DNA from: Patescibacteria group bacterium UBA1449
Lineage (GTDB): Bacteria > Patescibacteriota > Microgenomatia > UBA1400 > UBA1449
Reading direction: 5' to 3'
Assembly (NCBI GenBank): GCA_002335355.1
Contig: DCTD01000073.1
Coordinates: forward strand, 1 to 7,417
Length of the DNA: 7,417 bases
Shown: positions 1 to 5,461 of the stretch, piece by piece
Layout: every line of letters starts with the position of its first letter
Numbering within the stretch: the stretch's first letter is position 1
Notes under the pieces: model-generated
What the model was told of the DNA's origin: nothing
Database searches by the model: none
Seen by the model: only the letters and a program-made list of their open reading frames with translations
Program-made: the position numbers and the translations under genes

Positions 1-1123
1 AACAACACATATTGCAAAGGTAGGATAAAAGGGAGAGTAAATATTGATGATAAAAAAAAACAACAATAATACCAAGAATTACTCCGATGATACCACCTAG
101 AACAGTAATGATAATTGATTCTGCAAGAAACTGAAAAACAATAGTACTTCTTTTTGCCCCTAAAGCTTTACGTAATCCAATCTCCTTTGTTCTTTCACTA
201 ACTGATATTAGCATAATATTCATGATCCCAATGCCACCAACGATTAGAGAGATTGCTGCAATTCCAGATAAAAGGGATGTGAATATGATGGAAATATCTC
301 TAACAATTTTCATAATATCTTCTTGAGAGACGATAGTGAAATCTGCGTGATATGGATCTGGGTTATTATGCCGCTCCAAGAGCAGGTAACCGACTTGATT
401 TTGTACTTCTATCATTTTTTCTTTTGATACCACTTCTAAAGAAATTGAGTTAACGTAATCTACTCCGGCTAATTGTTTTTGAACTGTTGTTAATGGTATA
501 TAGACCATATTGTCCTGGTTGAGTAATCCACTCCCTCCTTTGGATGTTGTTATGCCTATTATCTTAAATGATAAACCATTGATCTTTATCGTTTTTCCGA
601 TAATAGCTGGTTCGTTTCTGAACAAACGGGTTACTACTTCCGGCCCAAGTACAGCTACTCTTGTAGTCGTGTCAACGTCATACTGTGAGATAAACAAACC
701 GGAAGCTAAAGTAGTCTTTCGTACAGCCGCAAAATTTGGAGTAACACCTATAACTTGTGTATTAATGGAATAGCGGTCATTGTTAACCTGAGCTTTATAG
801 ACAATCTCAGGGGAGACGTGTGTAATGCTGGTGATCTCGGGTGAGTTCATAATAGCTAGAGCATCTTCATAAGTAAGTGATGTTACGTCTCCTGCCGCGC
901 CATAAATACCACCGACAACATGAGATCCCGGAAGAACAGTTAGTTGATTTACTCCAAGTGTTTCAAATTGCATTTCAACTGCTTTTTTGCTTGCAGTTCC
1001 TAAAGACAAGAGGGAAATTACCGCGCTGTTCCCGATTACTATGCCTAGGAGCGCTAGTATAGTCCGTAACTTATGAGCTGCTAGAGCTTCGTATGCAGTG
1101 ATTAGAACCTGAGGAAATTGCAT
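1..1123 (-). CDS. MacB-like ABC transporter permease (partial, C-terminus outside window)
   Basis: Inner-membrane permease of a MacAB/LolCDE-type exporter, which couples ATP hydrolysis on a separate subunit to moving substrates outward. Translating the minus strand from the ATG at 1123 gives 374 codons without a stop. An N-terminal membrane segment lies at about residues 20-42 (LRTILALLGIVIGNSAV). An extracytoplasmic MacB-type core domain follows, about 43-272. A second membrane segment at about 278-305 contains GGIGIMNIMLISV, then the family hallmark SERTKEIGLRKALGAKR (309-325) and a third membrane segment near 332-356. The family normally has about 400 residues with one more membrane helix, so only the last part is missing. 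It starts 26 nt after the adaptor gene, so the two are surely one operon. The start has only a weak ribosome site (GTGGA). No nucleotide-binding domain is fused to it. After residue 355 the reading passes through nine T and the following residues (YHQ...YLCNMCC) look unlike the family, so a frameshift there is possible. Confidence 0.93.
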   Translation of the reverse strand, partial: MQFPQVLITAYEALAAHKLRTILALLGIVIGNSAVISLLSLGTASKKAVEMQFETLGVNQLTVLPGSHVVGGIYGAAGDVTSLTYEDALAIMNSPEITSITHVSPEIVYKAQVNNDRYSINTQVIGVTPNFAAVRKTTLASGLFISQYDVDTTTRVAVLGPEVVTRLFRNEPAIIGKTIKINGLSFKIIGITTSKGGSGLLNQDNMVYIPLTTVQKQLAGVDYVNSISLEVVSKEKMIEVQNQVGYLLLERHNNPDPYHADFTIVSQEDIMKIVRDISIIFTSLLSGIAAISLIVGGIGIMNIMLISVSERTKEIGLRKALGAKRSTIVFQFLAESIIITVLGGIIGVILGIIVVFFYHQYLLSLLSYLCNMCC

Positions 1124-1149
1124 GATTTCCACTCTTCAGTGTGCTTTAA

Positions 1150-2358
1150 TTATCGTTCACCAAATATTTGTAATCCTGTAGTTAAGGGAGATCTAAAGAT
1201 ATTCTCTTCTGAATAAAACAAAGAGCCAGCGATTACAATATCTCCTTCGGAAAGTCCCGTTTCGATTTCAATTTGGGTCTCAGTAACAATTCCGACTTCG
1301 ACTGGTATTTGCTGAACTGAGTTATCTTTTACGATATGTACAAATGTTTTACCGCTTACTGACTCTACCGCGGCTACTGGAATGACAAGAACGTCGTTTT
1401 TTGTCCCAGTAGTAACTGCAGCAGTGACACTCATGTTGGGATAGACGTTTTCTGGTTTTTTTTCTAGACTTATTGTCACAGGATAGTGAATGGTACCGGA
1501 GATATCAATGCCGTTTGTATCTATGCTTTCGATTGTTCCACTAAATGTTTCGTTGGAATATGCTTCAATGCTAAGCGTTACTTCTTGGTCAACACTTATG
1601 TTTGTTACATCAATCTCAGATACATTGGCAGTAGCTAATAACGGTCCTGGTATAGTTATTGTGCCTATTTTGTTCTGAGGTACCGATCCTGAAAAGGGAG
1701 CTGAAGGTTCTGTTTTTAAGAGGATTCCTGGTATGGGAAGATTACTTACTGTACCTGAGATAGGAGCGGTGATTACAGAAGAATATTCATTATATGCCCG
1801 CCAAGCACTCGCAGCATTAGCCGATGATACGTCCATGACTGCTTGCTGATTTTTATAGTGAGCTTCAGCGGCTTTCCATAAAGATTCTTGTTCAACAAAT
1901 GATGGATCATTATGATCAAGATTACGGGCAACTGCATCGTTTAGAAACTTATGGTGAGCCTCAGTTAACTGATTTTTTAAAAAAGTTTCACTAGCTTTTA
2001 CATTGTTGAAACTGTTTTTGGCTGAAAGATATTGTGCCCAGAGTTCAGACTGCATTCTCTTTGTTTTTTGATCAGGTTTGAGCTCTGCAATTTTTTGTCC
2101 CTCTTCTACTGTATCACCATTCTTTACATAAACTTTATCTACAATACCAGTTGCCTGTGTAGTAATATCCATACTGTTGCTGTCACTGATTTTCCCCGAG
2201 ATAGTAATTGAAGATTGTATGTTACTTTTTTGAACTGTGACTGTTTGGGCTTCTGCCTTGGCAGATAGTTGATAATTGCTTTTCCACCCAAGAAAAACAA
2301 GTACTGTGACACTCATTAAAAAGATAGCAGTAATAAGAAATAGTAAACTCCTTAACAT
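1150..2358 (-). CDS. Periplasmic adaptor / membrane-fusion protein (MacA/HlyD-like)
   Basis: Adaptor subunit that links an ABC permease to the cell exterior in MacA-type exporters (RND-MFP/HlyD family). The 402-residue product has an N-terminal membrane anchor at about 3-24. The first half of a lipoyl-like domain is at about 64-97 (TTQATGIVDKVYVKNGDTV then GQKIAELK). A helical hairpin with Ala/Gln/Glu-rich segments covers about 98-192. The second lipoyl half is at about 195-213 (VITAPISGTVSNL). Beta-barrel and membrane-proximal domains follow, including YPNMSVTAAV (306-315) and VLVIPVAAV (323-331). I chose the ATG at 2358, which gives a short basic N-terminus before the helix. A TTG at 2379 would add seven residues (MFSQFIP). 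Neither has a Shine-Dalgarno sequence. The gene is first in the operon and the permease follows directly. The substrate cannot be read from the sequence; peptides, lipids or antimicrobials are typical for the family. Confidence 0.92.
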   Translation of the reverse strand: MLRSLLFLITAIFLMSVTVLVFLGWKSNYQLSAKAEAQTVTVQKSNIQSSITISGKISDSNSMDITTQATGIVDKVYVKNGDTVEEGQKIAELKPDQKTKRMQSELWAQYLSAKNSFNNVKASETFLKNQLTEAHHKFLNDAVARNLDHNDPSFVEQESLWKAAEAHYKNQQAVMDVSSANAASAWRAYNEYSSVITAPISGTVSNLPIPGILLKTEPSAPFSGSVPQNKIGTITIPGPLLATANVSEIDVTNISVDQEVTLSIEAYSNETFSGTIESIDTNGIDISGTIHYPVTISLEKKPENVYPNMSVTAAVTTGTKNDVLVIPVAAVESVSGKTFVHIVKDNSVQQIPVEVGIVTETQIEIETGLSEGDIVIAGSLFYSEENIFRSPLTTGLQIFGER

Positions 2359-2393
2359 AGGAATGAACTGACTGAACAATAATCAGTAATCTA

Positions 2394-2421
2394 AACATAT
2401 AACTGATATAAGGATTATCAA
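2394..2421 (-). promoter_or_regulatory. Putative sigma-70-type promoter of the exporter operon
   Basis: On the minus strand, TTGATA (2416-2421) matches five of six bases of the -35 consensus. After a 16-nt spacer, TATGTT (2394-2399) matches four of six of the -10 consensus. Transcription would start near 2387, about 30 nt before the ATG at 2358. It would be only about 8 nt before the alternative TTG, which favours the ATG. This is a motif call only. Confidence 0.4.
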
Positions 2422-2715
2422 AGAAACGTGCATTCCGAATGTAGTGTACGTTCTTAAGAATACGCGAAGATGTCGGTAATAATCACGTAAGATGAAAAAT
2501 TTTTAAGTTAGAAAACAAGGGTTAGGGATACAGACCATGTTAGATCTGGTTTAAAAAGAAGTATGCTTTAACTCCACCCACCGTTTCCCCTCATTTGTTA
2601 CATAGAAGTTTCACTGGATGGGTAAGATATACTTCAAGAACATTCTTTGATTTAGTATCAAAATAAAGATCCAAAATTGAGCGTTAAACGTACCTATTTT
2701 AAGGGTTGAATTCTC

Positions 2716-2736
2716 ATGAAAACGTGCAATTATTAG
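2716..2736 (+). other. Short in-frame ORF (MKTCNY-stop) ahead of the hydrolase start
   Basis: ATG at 2716 reads six codons (M K T C N Y) and stops at TAG (2734-2736). It is in the same frame as the hydrolase ATG at 2743, only two codons further on. An AAGGG (2701-2705) lies 10 nt upstream of this ATG, whereas the ATG at 2743 has no Shine-Dalgarno sequence. It may be a leader whose termination lets ribosomes restart. It may instead be the remains of a longer N-terminus cut by an amber codon, or chance. Confidence 0.3.
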
Positions 2737-2742
2737 ATAAGC

Positions 2743-3735
2743 ATGAGGCAAGAACTATCACTGCTTTTACTATCATTGTTCATCTTTGTGTTTGGTGTAA
2801 TCACTAGTCAAGTGGTGGAAGGGGTATATTTTGATGAAACTGAGGATTCAAAAGTTGCTCTTATAAGACAAAAAGGCTTTAAATATATTAGCCCACTCAT
2901 TCGCTGTGAGACACCCTTTAACGCAGATAATAAACGTTTAATTAGTTTGGAAAATGAACTATATAAGTATTTGACTTCAAGTCAGGAGAATGGCTTAGCA
3001 AACGATGTATCAGTTTACTTTCGGGTGCCTGAGACTGGTGACTGGATAGCTGTAAACGAAAACGAAAAGTATACTCCGGCAAGCATGTTAAAAGTACCTA
3101 CCATGATTGCCTACTACAAGGAAAGTCAGAGTAATCCAAACGTTTTATCAAAACAGATTACCTTTGATATCAATGAAATACCAATAATAGAGCAGGCAAA
3201 GATTCAAACTATCCTTGAATCTGGCAAAGCCTATACTGTTGAGGAATTGATAAAATTGATGATTACCCAATCAGATAATCAGGCTTCCAGTTTACTTTCT
3301 CACAATATCAATACCAATGAATACCATAAAATCTTTGCAGAAATCGGAATAAACCCGATTGATACCAGTAACACTGAGAACTTCATGACCGTCAAAGACT
3401 TTGTTGCTTTTTTTCGGACACTCTATAACTCAACCTACCTTAATCGGAAAATGTCTGAAAAGGCCTTAGAGTTGCTCTCTCAAACTACCTTTACTAAAGG
3501 CATTACTGCCGGAGTACCTCAAAACGTGACGGTAGCTCACAAGTTTGGGGAACGGGCATATGATCATGACGCAACAAAACAACTTCATGACTGTGGTTTA
3601 GTCTATTATCCAAATCACCCTTACATCCTTTGTGTCATGACTCGTGGTTCTGATTTTGATTCATTAAGCCAGGTTATCGGTACTGTTTCGAAAATTACCT
3701 TTGAGGAAGTTGACTCCTGGTTTAGAAAGCAATAG
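2743..3735 (+). CDS. Membrane-anchored serine hydrolase, class A beta-lactamase / D,D-peptidase fold
   Basis: Probable cell-wall-related penicillin-recognising serine hydrolase of 330 residues, facing outward behind an N-terminal membrane segment at about 6-24 (LSLLLLSLFIFVFGVI). The active-site SxxK is S114-M-L-K117 within TPASMLKVPTM. The SDN triad is S177-D-N179 (MITQSDNQASSLL). The third box, normally K-T/S-G, is K267-F-G269 in VAHKFGE. The block KQLHDCG (279-285) and CVMTRGSDF (297-305) follows. No ExxLN omega loop with the deacylating Glu of class A beta-lactamases is evident in about 205-222 (DTSNTENFMTVKDF). This argues for a peptidase-like or slow enzyme rather than an efficient beta-lactamase. 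Such proteins are commonly annotated just as 'serine hydrolase' in Patescibacteria. The gene stands alone, divergent from the exporter, and ends at a strong terminator. The start is the first ATG after an in-frame TAG and has no Shine-Dalgarno sequence. Confidence 0.88.
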   Translation: MRQELSLLLLSLFIFVFGVITSQVVEGVYFDETEDSKVALIRQKGFKYISPLIRCETPFNADNKRLISLENELYKYLTSSQENGLANDVSVYFRVPETGDWIAVNENEKYTPASMLKVPTMIAYYKESQSNPNVLSKQITFDINEIPIIEQAKIQTILESGKAYTVEELIKLMITQSDNQASSLLSHNINTNEYHKIFAEIGINPIDTSNTENFMTVKDFVAFFRTLYNSTYLNRKMSEKALELLSQTTFTKGITAGVPQNVTVAHKFGERAYDHDATKQLHDCGLVYYPNHPYILCVMTRGSDFDSLSQVIGTVSKITFEEVDSWFRKQ

Positions 3736-3777
3736 TATCTTTTTCTACATGTTTTCAAGTAGTCAAGCAGCTATTAA

Positions 3778-3807
3778 TAAGGGGGTGTGATAGCTCACAC
3801 CCCCTTA
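3778..3807. terminator. Bidirectional hairpin terminator between convergent genes
   Basis: A perfect 13-bp inverted repeat, TAAGGGGGTGTGA (3778-3790) and TCACACCCCCTTA (3795-3807), closes a TAGC tetraloop. It lies 42 nt after the hydrolase stop and 19 nt after the stop of the convergent stress-protein gene. The stem is very GC-rich in an AT-rich setting. The plus-strand 3' side reads CTTAACTTTCT rather than a clean U-run, so it is a strong stem with an imperfect tail. Confidence 0.82.
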
Positions 3808-3826
3808 CTTAACTTTCTAACCAGAT

Positions 3827-4630
3827 CTATTTTATTTTTCCGATAGCTTCACTGACTTGTTTTGGGTTTTTGTACCGCCTGTTGGCAATACTTTGCAGCG
3901 TTTCCCTGACATTTTCATCGGCACCTTTTTTGACTGCATACCCTACCAACTCATCTTTGGTTGCAGGATAGTCAATTCCATCAAGAAATTTCTGAACTTG
4001 AACAGGGTTGACGACAACGGTATCTTCTGCTTTAGTTTTCCTTTTAGACTGTTTCCCTTTGTTTACTTCACGGTCTTGTTTATCGGTAAGATCAAGCTGA
4101 TCATTAGTAACTGCTGTGTGAACTTCTGTTGCTTGGTGTTGGTGCATCACTTTTTCAACCATTAAGGCATCATTGGTTGGGACAATTAAAAGCATACCTC
4201 CCTCTTTTATTCGCTGTTCATAGAGCTCAGCTTTCTTTTGAGGGATTCCAAGTCTAGTAAAAATACCTACCAGTCCACCAGCTACAATACCAGTCAGCGC
4301 TCCGGTAAATGTGGCAGCTGTGGCACCGGTTAGACCTAAAGCAGTAGCAATAGGGCCGCCAATTAACAGGGCGCCGGCACCAGGGATAGTGATTGCCCCA
4401 ATCCCGATGAGTAAACCAGCAAGACCTCCTAAAACACCACCCGTTGTCGCTCCTGAAATTGCACCTTGAGATACTTTTGATCCAGTATTCCCAGATAGTG
4501 CGCCTTTATCTTCATAGTCACGGGTTATAACGGAAAATTCTTTTGGATCAAGACCTTTTGCCTCAAGTTCGTCAATTACTCTTTTGGCGTGATTTTCATC
4601 CTCAAGAATCCCAAAAACCATTTTATCCAT
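3827..4630 (-). CDS. Glycine-zipper general stress-type protein with DUF2795-like C-terminal domain
   Basis: Predicted 267-residue protein of unproven function. Residues 3-45 (MVFGILEDENHAKRVIDELE, then LDPKEFSVITRD) resemble the N-terminal alpha/beta fold of heat-induced general stress protein 17M-type domains. Residues 55-128 are a Gly/Ala-rich hydrophobic stretch (GATTGGVLGGLAGLLIGIGA and later GALTGIVAGGLVGIF). It looks like a glycine zipper that inserts in or packs on a membrane. Residues 129-175 return to a soluble strand/helix pattern (GGMLLIVPTND). A basic, charged linker covers 180-204. Residues 209-267 (VQKFLDGIDYPATKDELVGY, then ANRRYKNPKQVSEAI) match the DUF2795 pattern. I chose ATG 4630 because GAAAGGAGG sits 8 nt upstream. 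The in-frame GTG at 4639 overlaps that ribosome site and cannot be the start. The gene is monocistronic with a shared downstream terminator. A stress-response role is inferred from family only. Confidence 0.85.
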   Translation of the reverse strand: MDKMVFGILEDENHAKRVIDELEAKGLDPKEFSVITRDYEDKGALSGNTGSKVSQGAISGATTGGVLGGLAGLLIGIGAITIPGAGALLIGGPIATALGLTGATAATFTGALTGIVAGGLVGIFTRLGIPQKKAELYEQRIKEGGMLLIVPTNDALMVEKVMHQHQATEVHTAVTNDQLDLTDKQDREVNKGKQSKRKTKAEDTVVVNPVQVQKFLDGIDYPATKDELVGYAVKKGADENVRETLQSIANRRYKNPKQVSEAIGKIK

Positions 4631-4660
4631 AGTAAACACCTCCTTTCAAAAAATATGTAT

Positions 4661-4697
4661 TTAAGTGTAGCGTAGGGGGTTCACTTAAGAATTAAGT
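4661..4697. promoter_or_regulatory. Candidate operator: three TTAAGT half-sites upstream of the stress gene
   Basis: TTAAGTG (4661-4667) and CACTTAA (4682-4688) form a 7-bp inverted repeat whose centres are 21 bp apart, about two helical turns. A third half-site TTAAGT (4692-4697) forms ACTTAA-GAA-TTAAGT with the second. They lie 30-67 nt before the stress gene's ATG, where its promoter must be. A regulator site is inferred; AT-rich words like this can also arise by chance. Confidence 0.3.
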
Positions 4698-4782
4698 CAA
4701 AAGCAAGTAAGGAGTTTGTGAAAGCAGTAAAATAAAATTAAGGTGGCAACTTCACTTTTTATAATGTTTCCGTTACTTGAGT

Positions 4783-4797
4783 TCACAGTATCTGTGA
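4783..4797. repeat. 15-bp palindrome TCACAG-TAT-CTGTGA
   Basis: A 6-bp perfect inverted repeat around a TAT centre lies in the middle of the divergent intergenic region. It overlaps a second possible pairing, CAGTAT (4786-4791) with ATACTG (4799-4804). The symmetry fits a dimeric regulator's site, and the overlap would also allow two exclusive hairpins if transcribed. The function is unknown. Confidence 0.35.
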
Positions 4798-4924
4798 TAT
4801 ACTGATCCAAGAATAAGTATTATTAAACCTTACCGTATTAAGAAACGTGCGTTTTTGAAAAGTCCCATAAAGATCTGTTTTCCTTTAATCTCTATTCCAT
4901 TTAATATTGTCCAACCAATTTATT

Positions 4925-4954
4925 TTGACAATTAAGAGAATAAGTTAATAGATA
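4925..4954 (+). promoter_or_regulatory. Putative promoter of the zinc-ribbon gene pair
   Basis: A perfect TTGACA (4925-4930) is followed after 18 nt by TAGATA (4949-4954), a poor -10 match. Transcription would begin near 4961, leaving only about 8 nt before the ATG at 4969. There is no room for a Shine-Dalgarno sequence, which fits its absence and suggests near-leaderless translation. Confidence 0.4.
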
Positions 4955-4968
4955 GAAACATTTTTAAA

Positions 4969-5196
4969 ATGGATAGTAAATATAAGAGTAAGTGTCCTCG
5001 TTGTGGAAAAGAAAGAATAGTGTTGAATACCTGGGTTGAAAACATAAAAACGTATAGTGGTACTTCACAACTTGTCCATACCCATACAGGCTGTCCTGAT
5101 CCTGAGTGTCAAAAAAAAGTAGAAGCTGATATTGCAGCTCAAAGAGCTCAGATTGAAAATATGCTTTTGGAGAGAGAAAAAAAGAATTCAAAGTAA
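4969..5196 (+). CDS. Small zinc-ribbon protein, CPxC / CPDPEC type
   Basis: Protein of 75 residues with four well-placed cysteines: C9 and C12 in KCPRCGKER, C42 and C47 in TGCPDPECQKK. Together they can bind one zinc ion. Between them is a short beta-rich stretch with a Thr/His-rich segment (TYSGTSQLVHTHT). The last 28 residues are a charged amphipathic helix (VEADIAAQRAQIENMLLERE) and a basic tail. I recall similar tiny proteins as common, uncharacterised genes in Patescibacteria. The shape suggests nucleic-acid or protein binding, but nothing in the sequence proves it. The minus-strand frame over the same region is a shadow, because the cysteine pattern and helix are coherent only here. The next gene starts 9 nt after the stop, so the two are probably co-transcribed. 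There is no Shine-Dalgarno sequence. Confidence 0.8.
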   Translation: MDSKYKSKCPRCGKERIVLNTWVENIKTYSGTSQLVHTHTGCPDPECQKKVEADIAAQRAQIENMLLEREKKNSK

Positions 5197-5205
5197 ACAG
5201 TATTT

Positions 5206-5388
5206 ATGGAAAAAGAAAAAGTTTGTCCCAAATGCAATGGAAAAATGGAAATAGGAAATTATCTAGGCAATGAGTTTGATTGGCATCAAGACAGTAATCA
5301 TATGTTTTTAAAGCATAGAGGTAAAAAAGTAATAAGTTATGCCTGTAGAGAGTGTGGGTATATTGAAAACTACGTGATTCGTCATTAA
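5206..5388 (+). CDS. Small zinc-ribbon protein, CPKC / CREC type
   Basis: Protein of 60 residues with two cysteine knuckles, C7-P-K-C10 near the start and C47-R-E-C50-G-Y near the end. They are separated by 36 residues containing W26, H27, H32 and H37. The pattern 'VCPKCNGKM ... ISYACRECGYIE' is that of small zinc-ribbon proteins in which each CxxC forms one half of a zinc site. No further domain is present. It follows the previous zinc-ribbon gene by 9 nt and has no ribosome site of its own, so translational coupling to its neighbour is likely. The function is unknown; a role in nucleic-acid or protein interaction is inferred from the fold type only. Confidence 0.78.
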   Translation: MEKEKVCPKCNGKMEIGNYLGNEFDWHQDSNHMFLKHRGKKVISYACRECGYIENYVIRH

Positions 5389-5400
5389 AACCAGTGTTTT
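5387..5400 (+). terminator. Weak hairpin at the end of the zinc-ribbon pair
   Basis: AAAAC (5387-5391) and GTTTT (5396-5400) pair around CAGT, overlapping the stop codon of the second zinc-ribbon gene, and CTT follows. The stem has only 5 bp, so this is a poor terminator candidate. Read-through into the helicase leader is possible. Confidence 0.2.
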
Positions 5401-5435
5401 CTTAACATCTCCTATCAAAAATCAATTAAGTAAGG

Positions 5436-5455
5436 TATAATAGTCTTATTATAAT
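5436..5455 (+). promoter_or_regulatory. Tandem -10 boxes ahead of the DEAD-box gene
   Basis: Two perfect TATAAT hexamers lie at 5436-5441 and 5450-5455, with no good -35 box at 16-18 nt for either (TATCAA and TAAGTA are the nearest). If used, transcription would begin near 5448 or 5462 and leave a leader of about 170-183 nt before the helicase start. Perfect -10 boxes alone are weak evidence in AT-rich DNA. Confidence 0.4.
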
Positions 5456-5461
5456 AATCCG

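Larger units (their letters stand above)
2359..2742. other. Divergent intergenic region between exporter operon and hydrolase gene
   Basis: This 384-nt stretch separates two divergently read genes and holds no convincing gene. It contains a likely promoter for the exporter operon (2394-2421, minus strand) and a short reading frame ending in TAG directly before the hydrolase start (2716-2736). Two copies of an AACGTGC-containing word occur at 2421-2431 and 2718-2727. I found no well-spaced sigma-70 promoter for the hydrolase gene. Isolated TTGA-type hexamers at 2647, 2677 and 2706 lack a matching -10 box at normal spacing. Confidence 0.6.
4631..4968. other. Divergent intergenic region rich in inverted repeats
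   Basis: This 338-nt non-coding stretch lies between the stress-protein start (minus) and the first zinc-ribbon start (plus). From left to right it holds the stress gene's ribosome site (about 4639-4647), a cluster of TTAAGT/ACTTAA half-sites (4661-4697), a lone TATAAT (4760-4765), a TCACAG/CTGTGA palindrome (4783-4797), an AAGAAACGTGC word (4840-4850) and a TTGACA box near the plus-strand gene (4925-4930). I saw no coding frame worth calling. Confidence 0.6.

Noticed and set aside
510..773. Plus-strand 87-residue open frame opposite the permease gene
   Set aside because: It lies wholly within the strongly supported MacB-like permease on the other strand and has no family pattern.
877..1062. 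Plus-strand 61-residue open frame opposite the start of the permease
   Set aside because: It is antisense to the conserved N-terminal membrane segment of the permease, with no ribosome site and no recognisable motif.
1490..1678. Plus-strand 62-residue open frame opposite the adaptor gene
   Set aside because: It is a shadow of the membrane-fusion protein coding frame.
2541..3829. 11-bp inverted pair TAGATCTGGTT (2541-2551) and AACCAGATCTA (3819-3829) flanking the hydrolase gene
   Set aside because: Matches of this length are expected by chance in a window of this size. There is no further extension, target duplication or transposase.
3857..4165. Plus-strand 102-residue open frame opposite the stress-protein gene
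   Set aside because: It is antisense to the DUF2795-like domain and linker. Its Phe/Cys-rich composition is typical of a reversed Lys/Gln-rich frame.
4925..4930. TTGACA read as the -35 of a fully consensus promoter
   Set aside because: No good -10 box exists at 16-18 nt, so the promoter is listed only with low confidence.
4964..5191. Minus-strand 75-residue open frame opposite the first zinc-ribbon gene
   Set aside because: The plus-strand frame has a coherent four-cysteine pattern and a charged helix. This one is Phe/Tyr/Leu-rich reversal.
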